The notes below the pieces were generated by a model that saw only the letters and a list, made by a program, of their open reading frames with translations, made no database searches and was not told where the DNA came from. Below are positions 10,776-22,739 of a DNA stretch of 64,000 nt, one piece after another (the first letter of the stretch is position 1; each line of letters starts with the position of its first letter). The position numbers were made by a program, and so were the translations under genes. The DNA comes from Rhododendron vialii (lineage: Eukaryota > Streptophyta > Magnoliopsida > Ericales > Ericaceae), in assembly GCF_030253575.1 (NCBI RefSeq), contig NC_080569.1:11167001-11231000 (forward strand), in the 5' to 3' direction.

Positions 10776-10811
<36 letters not shown>
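10776..10811. repeat. (TC)n microsatellite
   Basis: About 17 TC units just inside the OTU leader intron. Confidence 0.95.
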
Positions 10812-10814
<3 letters not shown>

Positions 10815-10987
10815 CGTTCTTGTTTTAGGCAGCTCAGGAATCGTATCGTTTCAAGATTTTTAGGTTTCCACCAATGCTTCGCTACTGTTGATGTGTGGTG
10901 TTTCGTTTCTATAACTGTTGAATGCGAGCCACTCGATTTCATGCTGTGTTTGGATCTTGGATTTGCGGAAGGAAAGGGAAAATGTAG

Positions 10988-11142
10988 GTAAAGAAAATAT
11001 AGGGGTTTCTTCTTGATTGGCATCTTGCCAATCAACCAAGGGATTGGGTCTCGGATAGGCACTAGTGCCTTTCTCTTTGACCTTTAGTCTTTGTCATCTT
11101 CCAAAGATTAATAAAAAAAATTCGCCGTTCAAAAAAAAAGAA
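10988..11142 (+). mobile_element. Truncated retroposon, A-tailed
   Basis: GAAAATGTAG occurs at 10978-10987 and at 11143-11152. The 155-bp insert ends with TTCGCCGTTC followed by nine A's, as expected of a 5'-truncated LINE or SINE with its target duplication. It lies in the leader intron of the OTU gene. Confidence 0.5.
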
Positions 11143-11981
11143 GAAAATGTAGTAGAAGCTATTTTGTTTTTTTGTTTTTGGTTGGAAAAAGGAGTAGAAA
11201 ATGACTATGGAGTAAAAAGCAGTCTTTAGTGCTGTTTGTTCTCCACTTAAGTAATTATTATAAGGATTTTGAGATTTTCTCACCTAATGTCACGATTTTC
11301 TGTGAGCGATGGACTGAGAGATGAAATAGACCAATGAGAGAGCAGCTGTGCTGGTGTTTAGGTCGTGTGGGATGAATTTCCAATCTTTTGGGTATTTCTA
11401 GCTGGGAATGCGTAGTAATGCCTATTTTTGAGTTTCAATGATTTAGGATTCTATTCTGAAAGGATTTATTTGCATAATATCACAAAAATTTCATGTCAAC
11501 ACCTAAAACTGAAAGTAGCGATTGAGCCTATGACACTGTGAGATTTTCTCTATAGCGGAGCTTCTTTTAATTGGACCCATCTCTACTCGCAAGGTGTTAG
11601 TAAGTTAGTCCAACGATTATTTAACTTGATTTATGACCTTCTGGATGTGGAAAGCATGACTCGAGACTTCCTGCAGGGGTTGAGTCGTGTCTCATATTGT
11701 GAAAGACCCCAAGAAAGATTTGTTCTCAGATTCTAGAAATGTGGGTAAGCCTTTACACTCTTGAGGTGCACGTTAAAATCACCACGCTGATGGGTAGTAG
11801 TGAACTCTGATTTTTTATTTTTTATTTTATTTCCAGAAGGAAGCTGTACATGATGACCTTATTTCACCAGATCAAGTTGTGCTAATAACTGAATATTCTG
11901 GTCATTATTGTTCAAGGTTATTTAACTAGTATTATTTGGAGCAGACACTGAATTTGAACTAGAAGATCATTTTTATTGCAA

Positions 11982-14900
11982 ATGATTACCTATGAGCAAG
12001 ATCCTGATGTTGTCCGGTGGGGTCTCCAGCTTTTTGAGGGTGATCCTTATTCTAATTGTGGGTATTATGGAAGTCTGACCGAAAACAACACAGATTATTA
12101 TCATGCCCAGGATTTCAAAGAAGACCAATATGATGTGGGATGCAACAATGTAGAGGATGATGAGTTCATAGCACATGCTCTTCAAGAACATCTATCACAA
12201 CTTTCTGTCAGTGAAGCATCTGGATCCCCTACTGATGGGGGAGAAAAAGTGCAAGCACCATTTTACTCGCATGATTGGCTTGGCCAGCCCATACAAAACT
12301 ATAGTTATGGTATTTAAGTACCTAAAATTCGGAATGGTTTTTTCATCTATTAATAATTATTTTGCTCTTAGGAATTCTTCTTATTCAGATCATTACTTCT
12401 AGGAAATCACAATGGCCATGCAGAGGCAGACGATACAAGACCTTCTAGTTCGTGTTCTAGCCCAGGAGAAAAGTCGAACTGCGAGGAAGAATGGTCGTAC
12501 TCATTAGAGCTCGCAGATGAGTATGCTCTTGATGGCGAAGTGGGCAAAAGGTTGAATCAGATGATTCCCATTCCTGTAAGTGAGACATATTACTGTGAAG
12601 TACTGAAGTTACATTTATAATGTCATGGAGTATTTTTCATAGGCTCGTGGTTCAATCATCAAACTATTAGATCTGGTGACCTCTAAAGGTTTCATATTTG
12701 TAGTTCTGCATATCTTTGTGTTCAGTTGATACTGAGAGTTAGCATCTCCTTTCACATTAAGAATTTTCTTACCATTGTTGAAATTTTAGTAATTTTTATC
12801 CTCTTGTAGAAAGTTGAAACCTGAATTTCACATTTATTGCTTTCTGCATGTAGTACCTGAGGTAAAGCCTACAGTATTGTCTGGATTTTCTCTTTTGATA
12901 AGTTTTCTTTTAGGGTTAACATGTTTATGGTTTTCTAGTGTTTATAATGGGATCCCTCAAAGTTTGTAGAGGCTTTACGGTCTAATGCTTCTGCCATAAT
13001 AATTACCTTTAGTTTTACGTTTAAGTACATATTTGAAAGAGACCTTCACAGTTGTGTTAAGGTTTCGAAGGTTTATTAGAGCAGTATCTATGTGCCAACT
13101 CTAATTCGTATTTCGTACAATGATTTTGTTAAATATGCCCATACAATCTGCTAGTTGTGCTCTTTCTAGCCTTTGCTTAGATTACTTTGTTTCTCTCTTT
13201 TGTATCTCATTTGATCTTTTTACTCTCTCCCACCTGGAATAAAGAATGACAATTGCACCAGAGGGGCATTTCTGTCAGTTATATGCAAAAGGCGTGCCTT
13301 GTGCAATCTCCCTATAGACAAGGCAACAATTAGACTATCTTGAGGCATTTTTTGGATGCAGGACTTCAATGTGAGCCTCTATGGCTTAAAAACACTGTTA
13401 ATGCACATGCTTTTTATCTTTGCTAAACTTTACCCAGAAAATTTTACCTGAGGGTATAGAATTAGAAATCAGCGACCGACAACCGCCCTGCTTGATACTT
13501 TGAAATGTTATAGGAGTTTTAAAGGACTTACGTACTGTCCCCACCATCTACACTCAAAATCTCTGTCTACCCAAGACATACATACCTAATGCTATGTAGC
13601 GGTTCCTAGTCTTTGCCTATGAGATTCAAGTGCAATACTGCAATGCCACTTGACTTTGTGGTCCTCAAATTATTTGTGCAGCACGTCCCTAGAATTAATG
13701 GAGACATACCCTCTGTGGATGAAGCTACTTTAGACCATCAAAGACTATTGGACAGGTCCTGCTTCTTTCCTTTTTAATGGCTGTGAGATGTTTTGTTCCT
13801 TTATCTTCTGCTATTTCATCTAGAAAGTGTTTTACGCATGAATGTCTGCTATTCTGCAGGTTGCAGTTATATGAGTTGATAGAGATTAATATTCAAGGAG
13901 ATGGAAATTGTCAGGTTAGTTTGTTATTACAGATTACACCTTATCTCTAGATGCCTAGGTTCCATACGTACATGGGATTGCATAAGCCTTTGCATTTTGA
14001 TAAACAATTGCAGAGGAAATCATTCTGCAAAAATGGATTTCTCGCATTACAATATTATCGGCATAGATAATTTTGATCACATGATTTTGTTTTTAATTTA
14101 GTTATATTCCTCCCCCTTAGTATTTTGAGATATTTGGAGTTATATGTCTATTATTACTTTGTCGCCTTTTGACCATAAAAGATGGTCTTCTTCTCCTCTG
14201 GTTCTTAAGGAAGAATATAATCATCCCTTTTCATTACCATAGATTGCTTCTTTTTGGAATTTCATCGAGTTACTCCATCACTGCTACTCTTCTACTGCTA
14301 ATCTTTTATCTGTAAGACCTTCTCATGCCTCCTTCACCTTTGTCTTTGTCAGTACTATGCCATACCTCATCTTTTACTGAGAGCCCGATCTCCTATCTCA
14401 TTAAAACATTATGATAAGTCTTCAGAGACAGGAAAAAACCGTTCTGAATTATGAACTACCATACTTGTGTATGTAATTCGATACTTGTAGTTGACAGGTT
14501 AACAATCCAACGATTTACTGCGCTTGTGCTCCTTGGTAAAACCTGCATTTGCCTGCTATTTACTTTTCTTTCCCCATCAAATAAATTCCTATCCGAACTT
14601 GGAGGAGTTTTTCTCTCAATTTGTAAAATTTTTACTGCCCAGCTTTAATGTTGGGGAAATAGTTTAAAAGTCACCAGGCATTCATCTGAAAGCAATTCTA
14701 GCAGCTGTTACTATGATAGCATGTGTAAATAGTACTAAGCAATAAGGTAACAATTGTACTGCTCAGCTTCGAGGTAATTCTGCTCTGTTGTAGGCAATAA
14801 CTGACTTGAAACACCATTGAAAGCACTTTCAGCTATGGGAAAAGAGAAATGAGAGCTTTTTTTCCCCTGTTCTAGTACCTTGATATGTTGTCATGCTTGG

Positions 14901-17900
14901 TTTGATGGTTTGTAGCCTCTTTCATTTGGTACTCACATAGTTCATATTAATGAACCTGATAAACTAGTTCCTCTGCATCAATACTTGTTGAAAGGGTATG
15001 GGTTGTACATGCTCTCTCGTAATGATAGTTTAACTCAACTGATGTGCTTTGCAGTGTTTTGTCCATTAGCTGGACAATTATTCAATATGGTGCTTGACAT
15101 TAACAAATAGTTTCATTTCTCATTTGTGTCATATTTTCCCCAGTTTCGTGCTCTATCAGATCAGTTTTATCGCACTCCTGAGCATCACAAATTTGTGAGA
15201 CAAGAAGTTGTAAATCAGGTTGGTAATGTGTCACTGTCAGTGTACTAGTTTTAGCATACCAGTTAGACAGCTATTAATTCCGTATCTGTACCAATGTAAA
15301 TTGTTATGTACTTGAATTGTGTTGTTTCTTATGTTGCAATTTGTTGGTTTATCAGCTCAAGTCTTGCCCAGAGGTATACGAGGGATATGTTCCCATGGCT
15401 TATGGTGATTATTTGAAGAAGATGTCCAAGTACTATCTCTACACCTTTGGTACTGATTGAATCTTTCTCATGTATAAATTCATAATTCGCCTGTCATGCT
15501 GTCACGGAAATTAGGAATGGTGAATGGGGAGATCATGTCACTTTGCAGGCTGCTGCAGATTCGGTATGGTTCGGTGACTTGGTCTACTGTTTTCTTTTTG
15601 GTAGTATAGTAGCTTTGTATTTTTTTTACTTCTCATAAATACGAAAAGGTCTCAAACTTGGGAGGCTTGATGTTTTCATTAGCATGTTTACTTGTTTCGG
15701 CATCTTACATTGTTTGTCAAGTCAACAGTGAGGTTAGGGGTTTATGTGTTCGTAGGAAACACTGTTATCCTACTGATTTACGTTTCAAAAGGCACACTTC
15801 AAATAGGTTTCATTTTTGCCTTAAAAAGGCAAATGTAACTATCGATGTGATACCAATTTATTCCTATAGTTATACGTAGGTGGAAGAAATCAGGTATAGA
15901 TGAACTACAATATTGACATAGTGGAATATTGTAAATCAAAAATTGTCAAAACAAAAAAAGAAAATAGATGGGCCACAGTACTCCTTGAAATATGTGACGA
16001 TATGATCTATATGAAGACCACGAAACTTCTTCATGGCGACAATCTTCCTTCCACTGTTTCTTTCTGTAGAGTTCCTTTTAATAATCTTTGTCTTGCCAAT
16101 CAATTGTTTTTCCCCTTAAAAAACAATGGCATTAAATTTTACTTGTCTCCTTTCACCATTCTTCATTTCCTTGCGCTTTTGTTCCCTTCATTTCCAGCTG
16201 CTTTAAGTGGGAAAAAGGAACTTCCTGTGGTTCTTAATCTCGGAAGGGACGTGGAAGGTAGGATCAATCATAGTAGCATTGGCTGCTCAGTTGGTGGTGA
16301 TGGGGGTGACTTATCCACATTTCAGTGATGGTGTTCTCTGGCATTTTATAATTGATATAATATGATGGATAAAACAAAAAGCACTTTTTGTCTTAATCGT
16401 ACAGAAATGGTGAAACCTCAAACCTTGGCATGTTAACAAAGCCCCTTGTAAGAATTGGTTCTTGAATTCCCTCTATTGGAAAATTTTGAGTATAGTCTAG
16501 CAAAATGCTGGTTTTGTAGTCGCACCCTTTGTTCAAAGTGTACATATTGCAAGTTTTATCTTCTCTTTTGGCTCAAAACTAGTCTTCGAAAAATCTTTTT
16601 ATAAATACTTGTGAATTTGAGTTACATTAACGTGTTACTCATTATGACTAACACTCACATTGATGGATTTGTTGACAACTTTGTTGGTATAGTTAATAGG
16701 TATATCTGTATATGGGGGAACTGTCATGCATTCTGATGCATGTTAATGATTTGCTGCAGTACGGAGTGAAAATCCTCGTCATAACATCATTCAAGGATAC
16801 CTGCTACATTGAGATTCTCCCGAGTGTCCAAAGATCAGAACGAGGTACTATTTTCTGATTTCTCTTTCTTTATGGTTGAATTAGTTTTGATTTGGAAACT
16901 TAAATGGTACTCCTAACATATTTGGCTTGGTTTAACCTTTTTATACCTACAGTGCTCTGTCGTATTCCGCGAAATGAATAACCATAATAACTATTTTACA
17001 CTGACATGCATCATCTTGCCAATCTAGGTACGTAGGATCCAGCAATTCGGATTGTGATTTGGATAACCATGGTGAAGAATTTGACTTATTGTTCCAAGTG
17101 CTCTTTAGTTTTAACGCGTTAAATTTTTCTATATATAGGGTTCCGGGAATATGCTGTTCTTCGTGATGCTTAGTCTTGATGTTTACAAGTTTTATTTGCT
17201 TCAATGAATGTCATATGATTCCTTATCCAAAAATTATTATCAGGGCTTTTTTTTTTTTTTCTTGATTTAAAGATTATAAGTGAATGATGCTTTACACAGA
17301 TGTTCTCTCTGTAACATGATATTGTTCGTGCAGTTATATTCCTGAGCTTTTGGGCAGAGGTGCACTACAACTCAATATATCCAGAAGGAGGTAAAACATC
17401 CAAATCTTTGTGATTCTAGCATTATGCATTCCATATGCTTATACTCAGATCATAATGAAAAGAAACTTCCATGTTTTAACTTTGAACTTTCTTAAACATG
17501 GTGTTTAAATTCTACCATGCTAAAACTTATAACATCTCCGCTTACGCTCACTCTAGTGTTTCTTATACTCCATTATTTAGTATCATATGACAAATGAAGA
17601 GTGAATGAGTTGGGAACAAAATGTCTTGGAATGATAAATTTCAATTGCCTTTGAACTTCTCCGTGAGAATATCTTCTGATTAATATGATAAATGATGCTA
17701 AAAACTGGGCATTTTGGCTAATCAAAGGAAAATGCGAAAGACTTTCTCTCTTCCTAAAAGTCTCTAGTCCATTTGCTTTACTTGAATTAAGTTGTCATCC
17801 TAAAATTGGTGACTAATTTTGAGGAACAAGTCACTATCGTGGATGCATGTAGAGCTGAATGACCTGAAACAGTTGGTACTTGAGCCTTTGTAGAGGTTGA

Positions 17901-18151
17901 CTGTTTTTTATGAATCTACTTTGCATTTTGGGCACCTAAATATTGGTTAAATGTTTAATTTCCAAGGCCCCTTCAGATACCCGATACTCCACATAACCTT
18001 ACGACACTAGCTTTCATCAATTTCAAATAAAGCTGCGTTTTTTATATGTTGTTTTTCTGCTCCAGATGTTCCTGAATTGGAAACTAAGAAGAAGAAGAGG
18101 TGGTGGGATTTTCGGGATAAACACTCAGAATTAGAAGATGACTATAACTGA
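11982..18151 (+). CDS. OTU-domain ubiquitin-specific cysteine protease (OTU9/10/11-like)
   Basis: Ten coding exons: 11982-12309, 12403-12575, 13682-13755, 13860-13914, 15144-15218, 15356-15429, 15515-15563, 16760-16844, 17334-17390, 18066-18151. They join in frame into 351 residues. The start is the first ATG of the exon (ATGATTACC). Residues 1-170 are acidic and probably flexible. The OTU core follows: DGNCQFRALSDQFY around the nucleophile Cys209 with Asp206, then WGDHVTLQAAAD, and EVHYNSIYP with the catalytic His315. The C-terminus is a basic-then-acidic tail (KKKKRWWDF ... ELEDDYN). OTU proteases cleave ubiquitin chains; Arabidopsis OTU9-OTU11 have similar size and layout, so this is likely a cytosolic or nuclear deubiquitinase. 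Linkage preference cannot be read from the sequence. The intron of about 1.2 kb after the DGNCQ exon splits the catalytic loop. Confidence 0.93.
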
Positions 18152-19102
18152 TGGCAATGTAATGCTCATCGGTGTTTTCTGCCTCATTTTCTTATGTCGC
18201 TTGTGGAAGATGCAACTCTGACCTGCATTCTTTTTTCCACCAAAAGACTTCTAATTCGTGAAATTTCGTTTGAGCTTGTCACTTCCCAAAAAACTTCTAC
18301 CAATATGCACTAATTTTTGCAGCTTGCACATGCAAAAATTAGTAAGGGCCTTTTCTCTTGCCCCCTGGTTTAATCAAAATGAATAATTCCCGTTTTTATT
18401 TCTTGAATTTAGATGGTGCATCTTAATTTCCGTCGGCCGTAGCTAAGATGCTATCTATAAAAGCATAGAACTTGTCCTTATTTTATGGTATTTAAGTTTC
18501 CTTGGAATGATGGATTTTAAGATTTTAGACTGTGTTCAGATGCGTGAAATAGAATCCAATAAATGAAAAAGTATTACGTTTTGCGAGCCCCAATACCTGA
18601 ACCTCGCCAACATATCAGTTTTTGTGGGCTTGTTCACATGAGCTTTTGTTTCAGCTTTAATGGTCTTTCTGTTAGTTACGTCGAGATTGATTCCTTATAT
18701 GTTAGTCAATCGAGATGCACATAAAATAGTTCAAGCATCTTGACTCTTTGTACTCTTTATCCTATAGAGAAGAAGTGTACATTGAAACGTACGAAGCAAT
18801 AAGAAAAAAGAAGTATTTGCCAAAAATGCCTAGACGGATATCCAACTTCATATCGATAGGAAGCTTACTTCGTAAAAATATAGGATGTGATTTTGACACT
18901 CGTTTTAGTCGGTGGCACTTCACATTTTGTTTTTTAATCTCACATGATCAAGACACAAAGTAGAGTGCAAGTAGCTAAAATAGGAGTGTCAAAATTATTT
19001 TTCAAAAAATAACACTGGTTGTTGCAGATTGACTTTATATCTTAACGAGCTCCAAAATAACATTCAAGCTTTACTTTATTTATCATTCAAATATTCTCAA
19101 AC
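18152..19102 (+). other. 3' flank of OTU gene
   Basis: Presumed 3'UTR followed by AT-rich DNA. No other gene is visible. Confidence 0.5.
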
Positions 19103-19105
19103 GTA

Positions 19106-19342
19106 GGCTCTGTTTGTTTAGACGTAAAATATTTTTCGATAAAATGTTTTACCTATTTTCCTTTTTCTGTGTTTGGTTGTATAAAAATGAGGAAAACATT
19201 CTATTAATTTGACGAAAATGACTTACACTTAAATCTTTCGTTAGTTATTTTTCGAAATGAACATGCTGCCTTCTACTGCAATTTTCACTGCTTAGTTTTT
19301 TCGATCGATAGTCCTGAACCATGTCTCTCTCATGAATTGAAT

Positions 19343-19378
<36 letters not shown>

Positions 19379-19536
19379 GAATTGAATTCCACTATTAAGC
19401 CCTCTCTATATTATTTTGTCGATTTCTGAAAATATTTTTCATGTACCAACCGAACACCGATAAATAAAAGTTTAAAGTTTGTTTTTTAAAAAAATATTTT
19501 GCATGTAAAATATTTTACATCGAAACAAACGAAGCC
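19106..19536. mobile_element. Harbinger/Tourist-like MITE
   Basis: The left end GGCTCTGTTTGTTTAGACG and the reverse complement of the right end GGCTTCGTTTGTTTCGATG are inverted copies, each followed by TAAAATATTTT. The flanks carry a 3-bp GTA on both sides (19103-19105, 19537-19539). The interior holds a (CT)n tract flanked by two direct copies of TCTCATGAATTGAATTCC (from about 19327 and 19373). Confidence 0.6.
19345..19376. repeat. (CT)n microsatellite inside MITE
   Basis: About 16 CT units between direct copies of a CATGAATTGAATTCC-containing block. Confidence 0.9.
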
Positions 19537-19539
19537 GTA

Positions 19540-21960
19540 CTCTTAGCAAGTCGAATACTAATCGAGTTCAGAGTACTTGTTTCGCTTAATAATCCTACTC
19601 ATTTGTGTCCATTTTACCGGCTCTTCACCATATATAACCAACTGCTCATTAGTTCCTGCTCTGGAATCTGGATTGTATATCTATCTATAAATGTGGTAAT
19701 ATTCTTCTGTAAATTGCATTTAAGGATACCATAGAGGACAATATACATCTCTCTCCATGACGAGAAATAAATTTCCTCAGTGGTGGCACCATTCGATTAC
19801 AATTGGAAATTTATCTAATGAAATTCCCCAACGGCTAATTAGTTTTTCACATAAAAAATATTTGAGAAGCAATAATGAAATACTCCAATTAAAGGCTTCT
19901 GGAAATTATAAGTTCTTGCTTAATTGGTTGCAGTTAATATGTGATGCACAGTTACCACCTTTCATTATCAATATGAGTAATTAAGAATGTTTTCTAAAAA
20001 TAAAGAGTGTGTTTGGTAGCCTTTTAATAGTTATATATATATATGGTCTTTGGTAACAGAACCGGGGGAGGCGGTGTGCGCACCGTGATGTGCTCATTCG
20101 GGCTGTTGGTCTCGGCAATCAACAGTCCGGATTTGTCGAACAGTTGGATAGTTGAGATTACACACAGTACCGTGCGATCCACACTATTGATTGTCGAGCA
20201 CAGACTGTTCGGATGTAGAAAACTGAAAAGAAGCATTAAACAAAACCATATTTCATAGTATTTTCGTCATTAGCCCGACTATGGATACATGATTTGTTGT
20301 ACAACAAATGTACACTGGACATTGTTGGACCAACCTTGGGATTCTACGTAAATGGTCGGAGTCATTCAATTTATTTAAACTATTTTTTTTTCCAGGATTG
20401 CAAGGAAAAATCCTCAGTCGAACACCTCTAAAGGCGTAATCAATACATTTAATTTTTGGTTCCTACAAATTGAGTGACTAAAAATAAAATGAATTAATCA
20501 AGCCTTACTGATAACTAATTGAACTGTTTTTTTACAAGCAACAACATTAAAAAAAAAATTTAAATAATTAAAGGGCTCTGATCATTTTTTGAGGGACCTC
20601 GAGATGAATCCGACACAATCTAGTGAACATTTGGTGCACACCAAAAGGTGTACCTGTAGTTTTTTTTTTTTTTGTCATTGGGAGATAATTACCGGCTGAT
20701 TATATTACTTCAAATGGTCAATTCTCTCTTTAAAAATCCACGGTCACTAAGGTGCAGCCGCTTTAGACCCTAGAAAACTTACCAACTGATTTTTTGTTTG
20801 TTTGTCCTTGGCAGAGTTGGCCATGAACTAAAGCTCAAGGTGCAACCACTTTAGGGCCTAAAAAACTTACGAATTTTGGGGAGCCCTCTTATTCTGGTAC
20901 CCATTATAATGGTCTACAAAATGGGTCTCATTTTTAATTTTTGCTTTAATCACCCGAAAAATCAGGTCTGGCCCTATAATTATAGTAGTATACTAAATTG
21001 ACTAAACAAGAGGATAAAACAATTTTAACAAACTACACACCTCGAACAAAAAGGAACAAGATCTAAGCCACCCGAGGAAAACTCTAAGCCTATGTACACA
21101 AATATATCCAGTAGTGCATGCCCGTGGTTGAAGGCACGGCTCGAACGATCGATACACTCAAATGAACAGTAAACTCACGTGCAATATATCAACCATTGTC
21201 CAACAAATCTAAGTATGCAAAAAACAATAGCTTAATTATAAGATAAAATTGGATGAAGTTAATACTCAAGTCATAAGTAATAACCTAAATCAAGTGTAAG
21301 GGAAGACTTAAGGGAGCCCTTCCCTGATTCCATCTTTGAAATTCCGCAACACATTCACGAAGTAGGCATTGATCTATCAACAGCATGGAGAGATATAGCG
21401 GTCGCTAAGTACCAAGTACTGAAATCGAAAAAAAAATAAGGTAGCGATACGTTACATGCGTATACGTATTGATAGAATCATGAAGAATCAGGTAATGCGT
21501 TTTGTGAAATGTTCTTGAAATCATTATTGGCATAAAAGAGCGGTTTTTGAACCAAGTACTTATGAATCACGTGATACGTATCGCCACTCATCTTATTCAA
21601 AACATTTTTTTTTTCTTCATTCACAAGGCTAAAACACTGATACGTACATTTTGTGGCCAATACGCGAAGTATCGGTGCCTATTGATAACCTCAAAATTAG
21701 TAACCTAGTAGGTGATGATACTTCTTATTAATGAAATGGTGGTACTACGTATGTATGCCAGTCCTATGGTCATATACTGGTAATATATATCGGACAAAAC
21801 ACGCCGATTTATCTGAAAATATTGGTATTTGATGTCTTAACATCCATTTCATAGCAATAAGCATACAGAGACCATGGGTGTTCGCGAAAAGAAGTCTTAA
21901 AATTAATACAATTAAGAACCAGATGTAGAATCTAAATCTAAACAGAAAAACGATAATTTT
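19540..21960. other. Gene-free intergenic DNA
   Basis: AT-rich, with a small GC-richer patch at 20060-20230 containing GGTGTGCGCACC. No exon or RNA gene recognised. Confidence 0.5.
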
Positions 21961-21966
21961 GATTGA

Positions 21967-22021
21967 ATTTTTTTTTATAATTCAGGTGTCCGGGGCCAGC
22001 TAGACACGAATGGCATGTCTA
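21967..22021 (-). mobile_element. 5'-truncated SINE tail, 55 bp
   Basis: Read on the minus strand, GCTGGCCCCGGACACCTGAATTAT followed by A's is the 3' end seen in the SINE at 8069-8309. GATTGA repeats at 21961-21966 and 22022-22027 suggest a short target duplication. Confidence 0.6.
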
Positions 22022-22096
22022 GATTGATTTATTACCAAATCATTGTTTATTATATAATCTCTTCTCCCTTAGTTCTCTTACAAACTCAGATACCCA

Positions 22097-22630
22097 CTAG
22101 AAGTAAACAGGGTGAACCAATGGCATGTTTGCGAAATCATGGATGGTAAATTCTGATAAACCATTCCCACTAGGGCTGAAATCATACATAAAACCACCAC
22201 CGGTAGCGGCAGATCGATCCTGGCTTTCGGCCAGAGACGGTAAAACCTCGACTTCCAAAGAGACAGAAGACACCATGGAAGCTGGCAGCGGTGGAAGGAG
22301 ACACGGAGAAACGGCAGCTCTGGGTGTGATAGGAGCGGAATTCGGTATTGCCACCTCTACCTGTACGGTAGAGGTGGCAATACCAAGGACTTTGTTGACG
22401 GCGGGCTCTGCTTGCTTTAGCAGCCAGTCTATGGTCTGGCCGCTTGTGCGGTGGCCCAGCACCTGACTCAACTGAAACACGCGTGCAGCGCATGCCGTCG
22501 GGATGCGGACGCGGCGATCTCGGCCGTTCACCTTCACGTGCCTATCCTTATTCTTGGCTTTTGATGCACCGAGTTTGGTTGCAGAGTTGGGTTTTGGCTT
22601 GTTTCTTGAGGAGGAGAGAGAAAGAGTCAT
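22097..22630 (-). CDS. Class I (PCF-type) TCP transcription factor, short single-exon form
   Basis: One uninterrupted frame of 177 residues. The TCP domain spans about 28-85: basic region [17 protein letters not shown], then helix-loop-helix [14 protein letters not shown] ... [17 protein letters not shown]. The compact basic region, without the four extra residues of CIN/CYC types, marks class I. Class I proteins bind GTGGGNCC-like sites and regulate growth. The length is short, like Arabidopsis TCP11 or TCP16. After the domain the usual class I tail is replaced by GIATSTV...VEVAIP, encoded by a perfect 18-bp-arm hairpin at 22344-22384. The C-terminal half is rich in Pro, Ser and Ala. A TATA box 100 bp upstream supports expression. 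No orthologue is assigned. Confidence 0.92.
   Translation of the reverse strand: MTLSLSSSRNKPKPNSATKLGASKAKNKDRHVKVNGRDRRVRIPTACAARVFQLSQVLGHRTSGQTIDWLLKQAEPAVNKVLGIATSTVQVEVAIPNSAPITPRAAVSPCLLPPLPASMVSSVSLEVEVLPSLAESQDRSAATGGGFMYDFSPSGNGLSEFTIHDFANMPLVHPVYF
22344..22384. repeat. Perfect hairpin inside TCP coding sequence
   Basis: GGTATTGCCACCTCTACC at 22344-22361 and its exact reverse complement at 22367-22384 are separated by TGTAC: 18 of 18 pairs and a 5-base loop. Confidence 0.98.
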
Positions 22631-22649
22631 TTTTTTTAGTCTCTTTTTT

Positions 22650-22668
22650 CTCTCTCTCTCTCTCTCTC
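22650..22668. repeat. Short (TC)n in TCP 5' leader
   Basis: About nine TC units immediately upstream of the TCP start (minus strand GA-rich leader). Confidence 0.85.
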
Positions 22669-22730
22669 GCCCGGATACCTAGGGTTTACTATTAGTTTAG
22701 AGTAACTTAGAAAGGCTGGCTAGGCTGCCG

Positions 22731-22738
22731 TATTTATA
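22731..22738 (-). promoter_or_regulatory. TATA box of TCP gene
   Basis: TATAAATA on the minus strand, 100 bp before the start codon at 22630. Confidence 0.6.
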
Positions 22739-22739
22739 G

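Larger units (their letters stand above)
10600..11981 (+). other. 5'UTR region of the OTU gene, with an intron
   Basis: A canonical donor AAG|GTGAGT at 10759/10760 and an acceptor TTCCAG at 11831-11836 delimit an intron of about 1.08 kb in the leader. The (TC)n tract at 10776-10811 follows the donor. The transcription start is not determined; a TATAAA at 10393-10398 lies rather far upstream. Confidence 0.5.

Noticed and set aside
22125-22466. Plus-strand 113-codon frame over the TCP gene
   Set aside because: Shadow of the TCP reading frame. Only the minus strand encodes a known domain.
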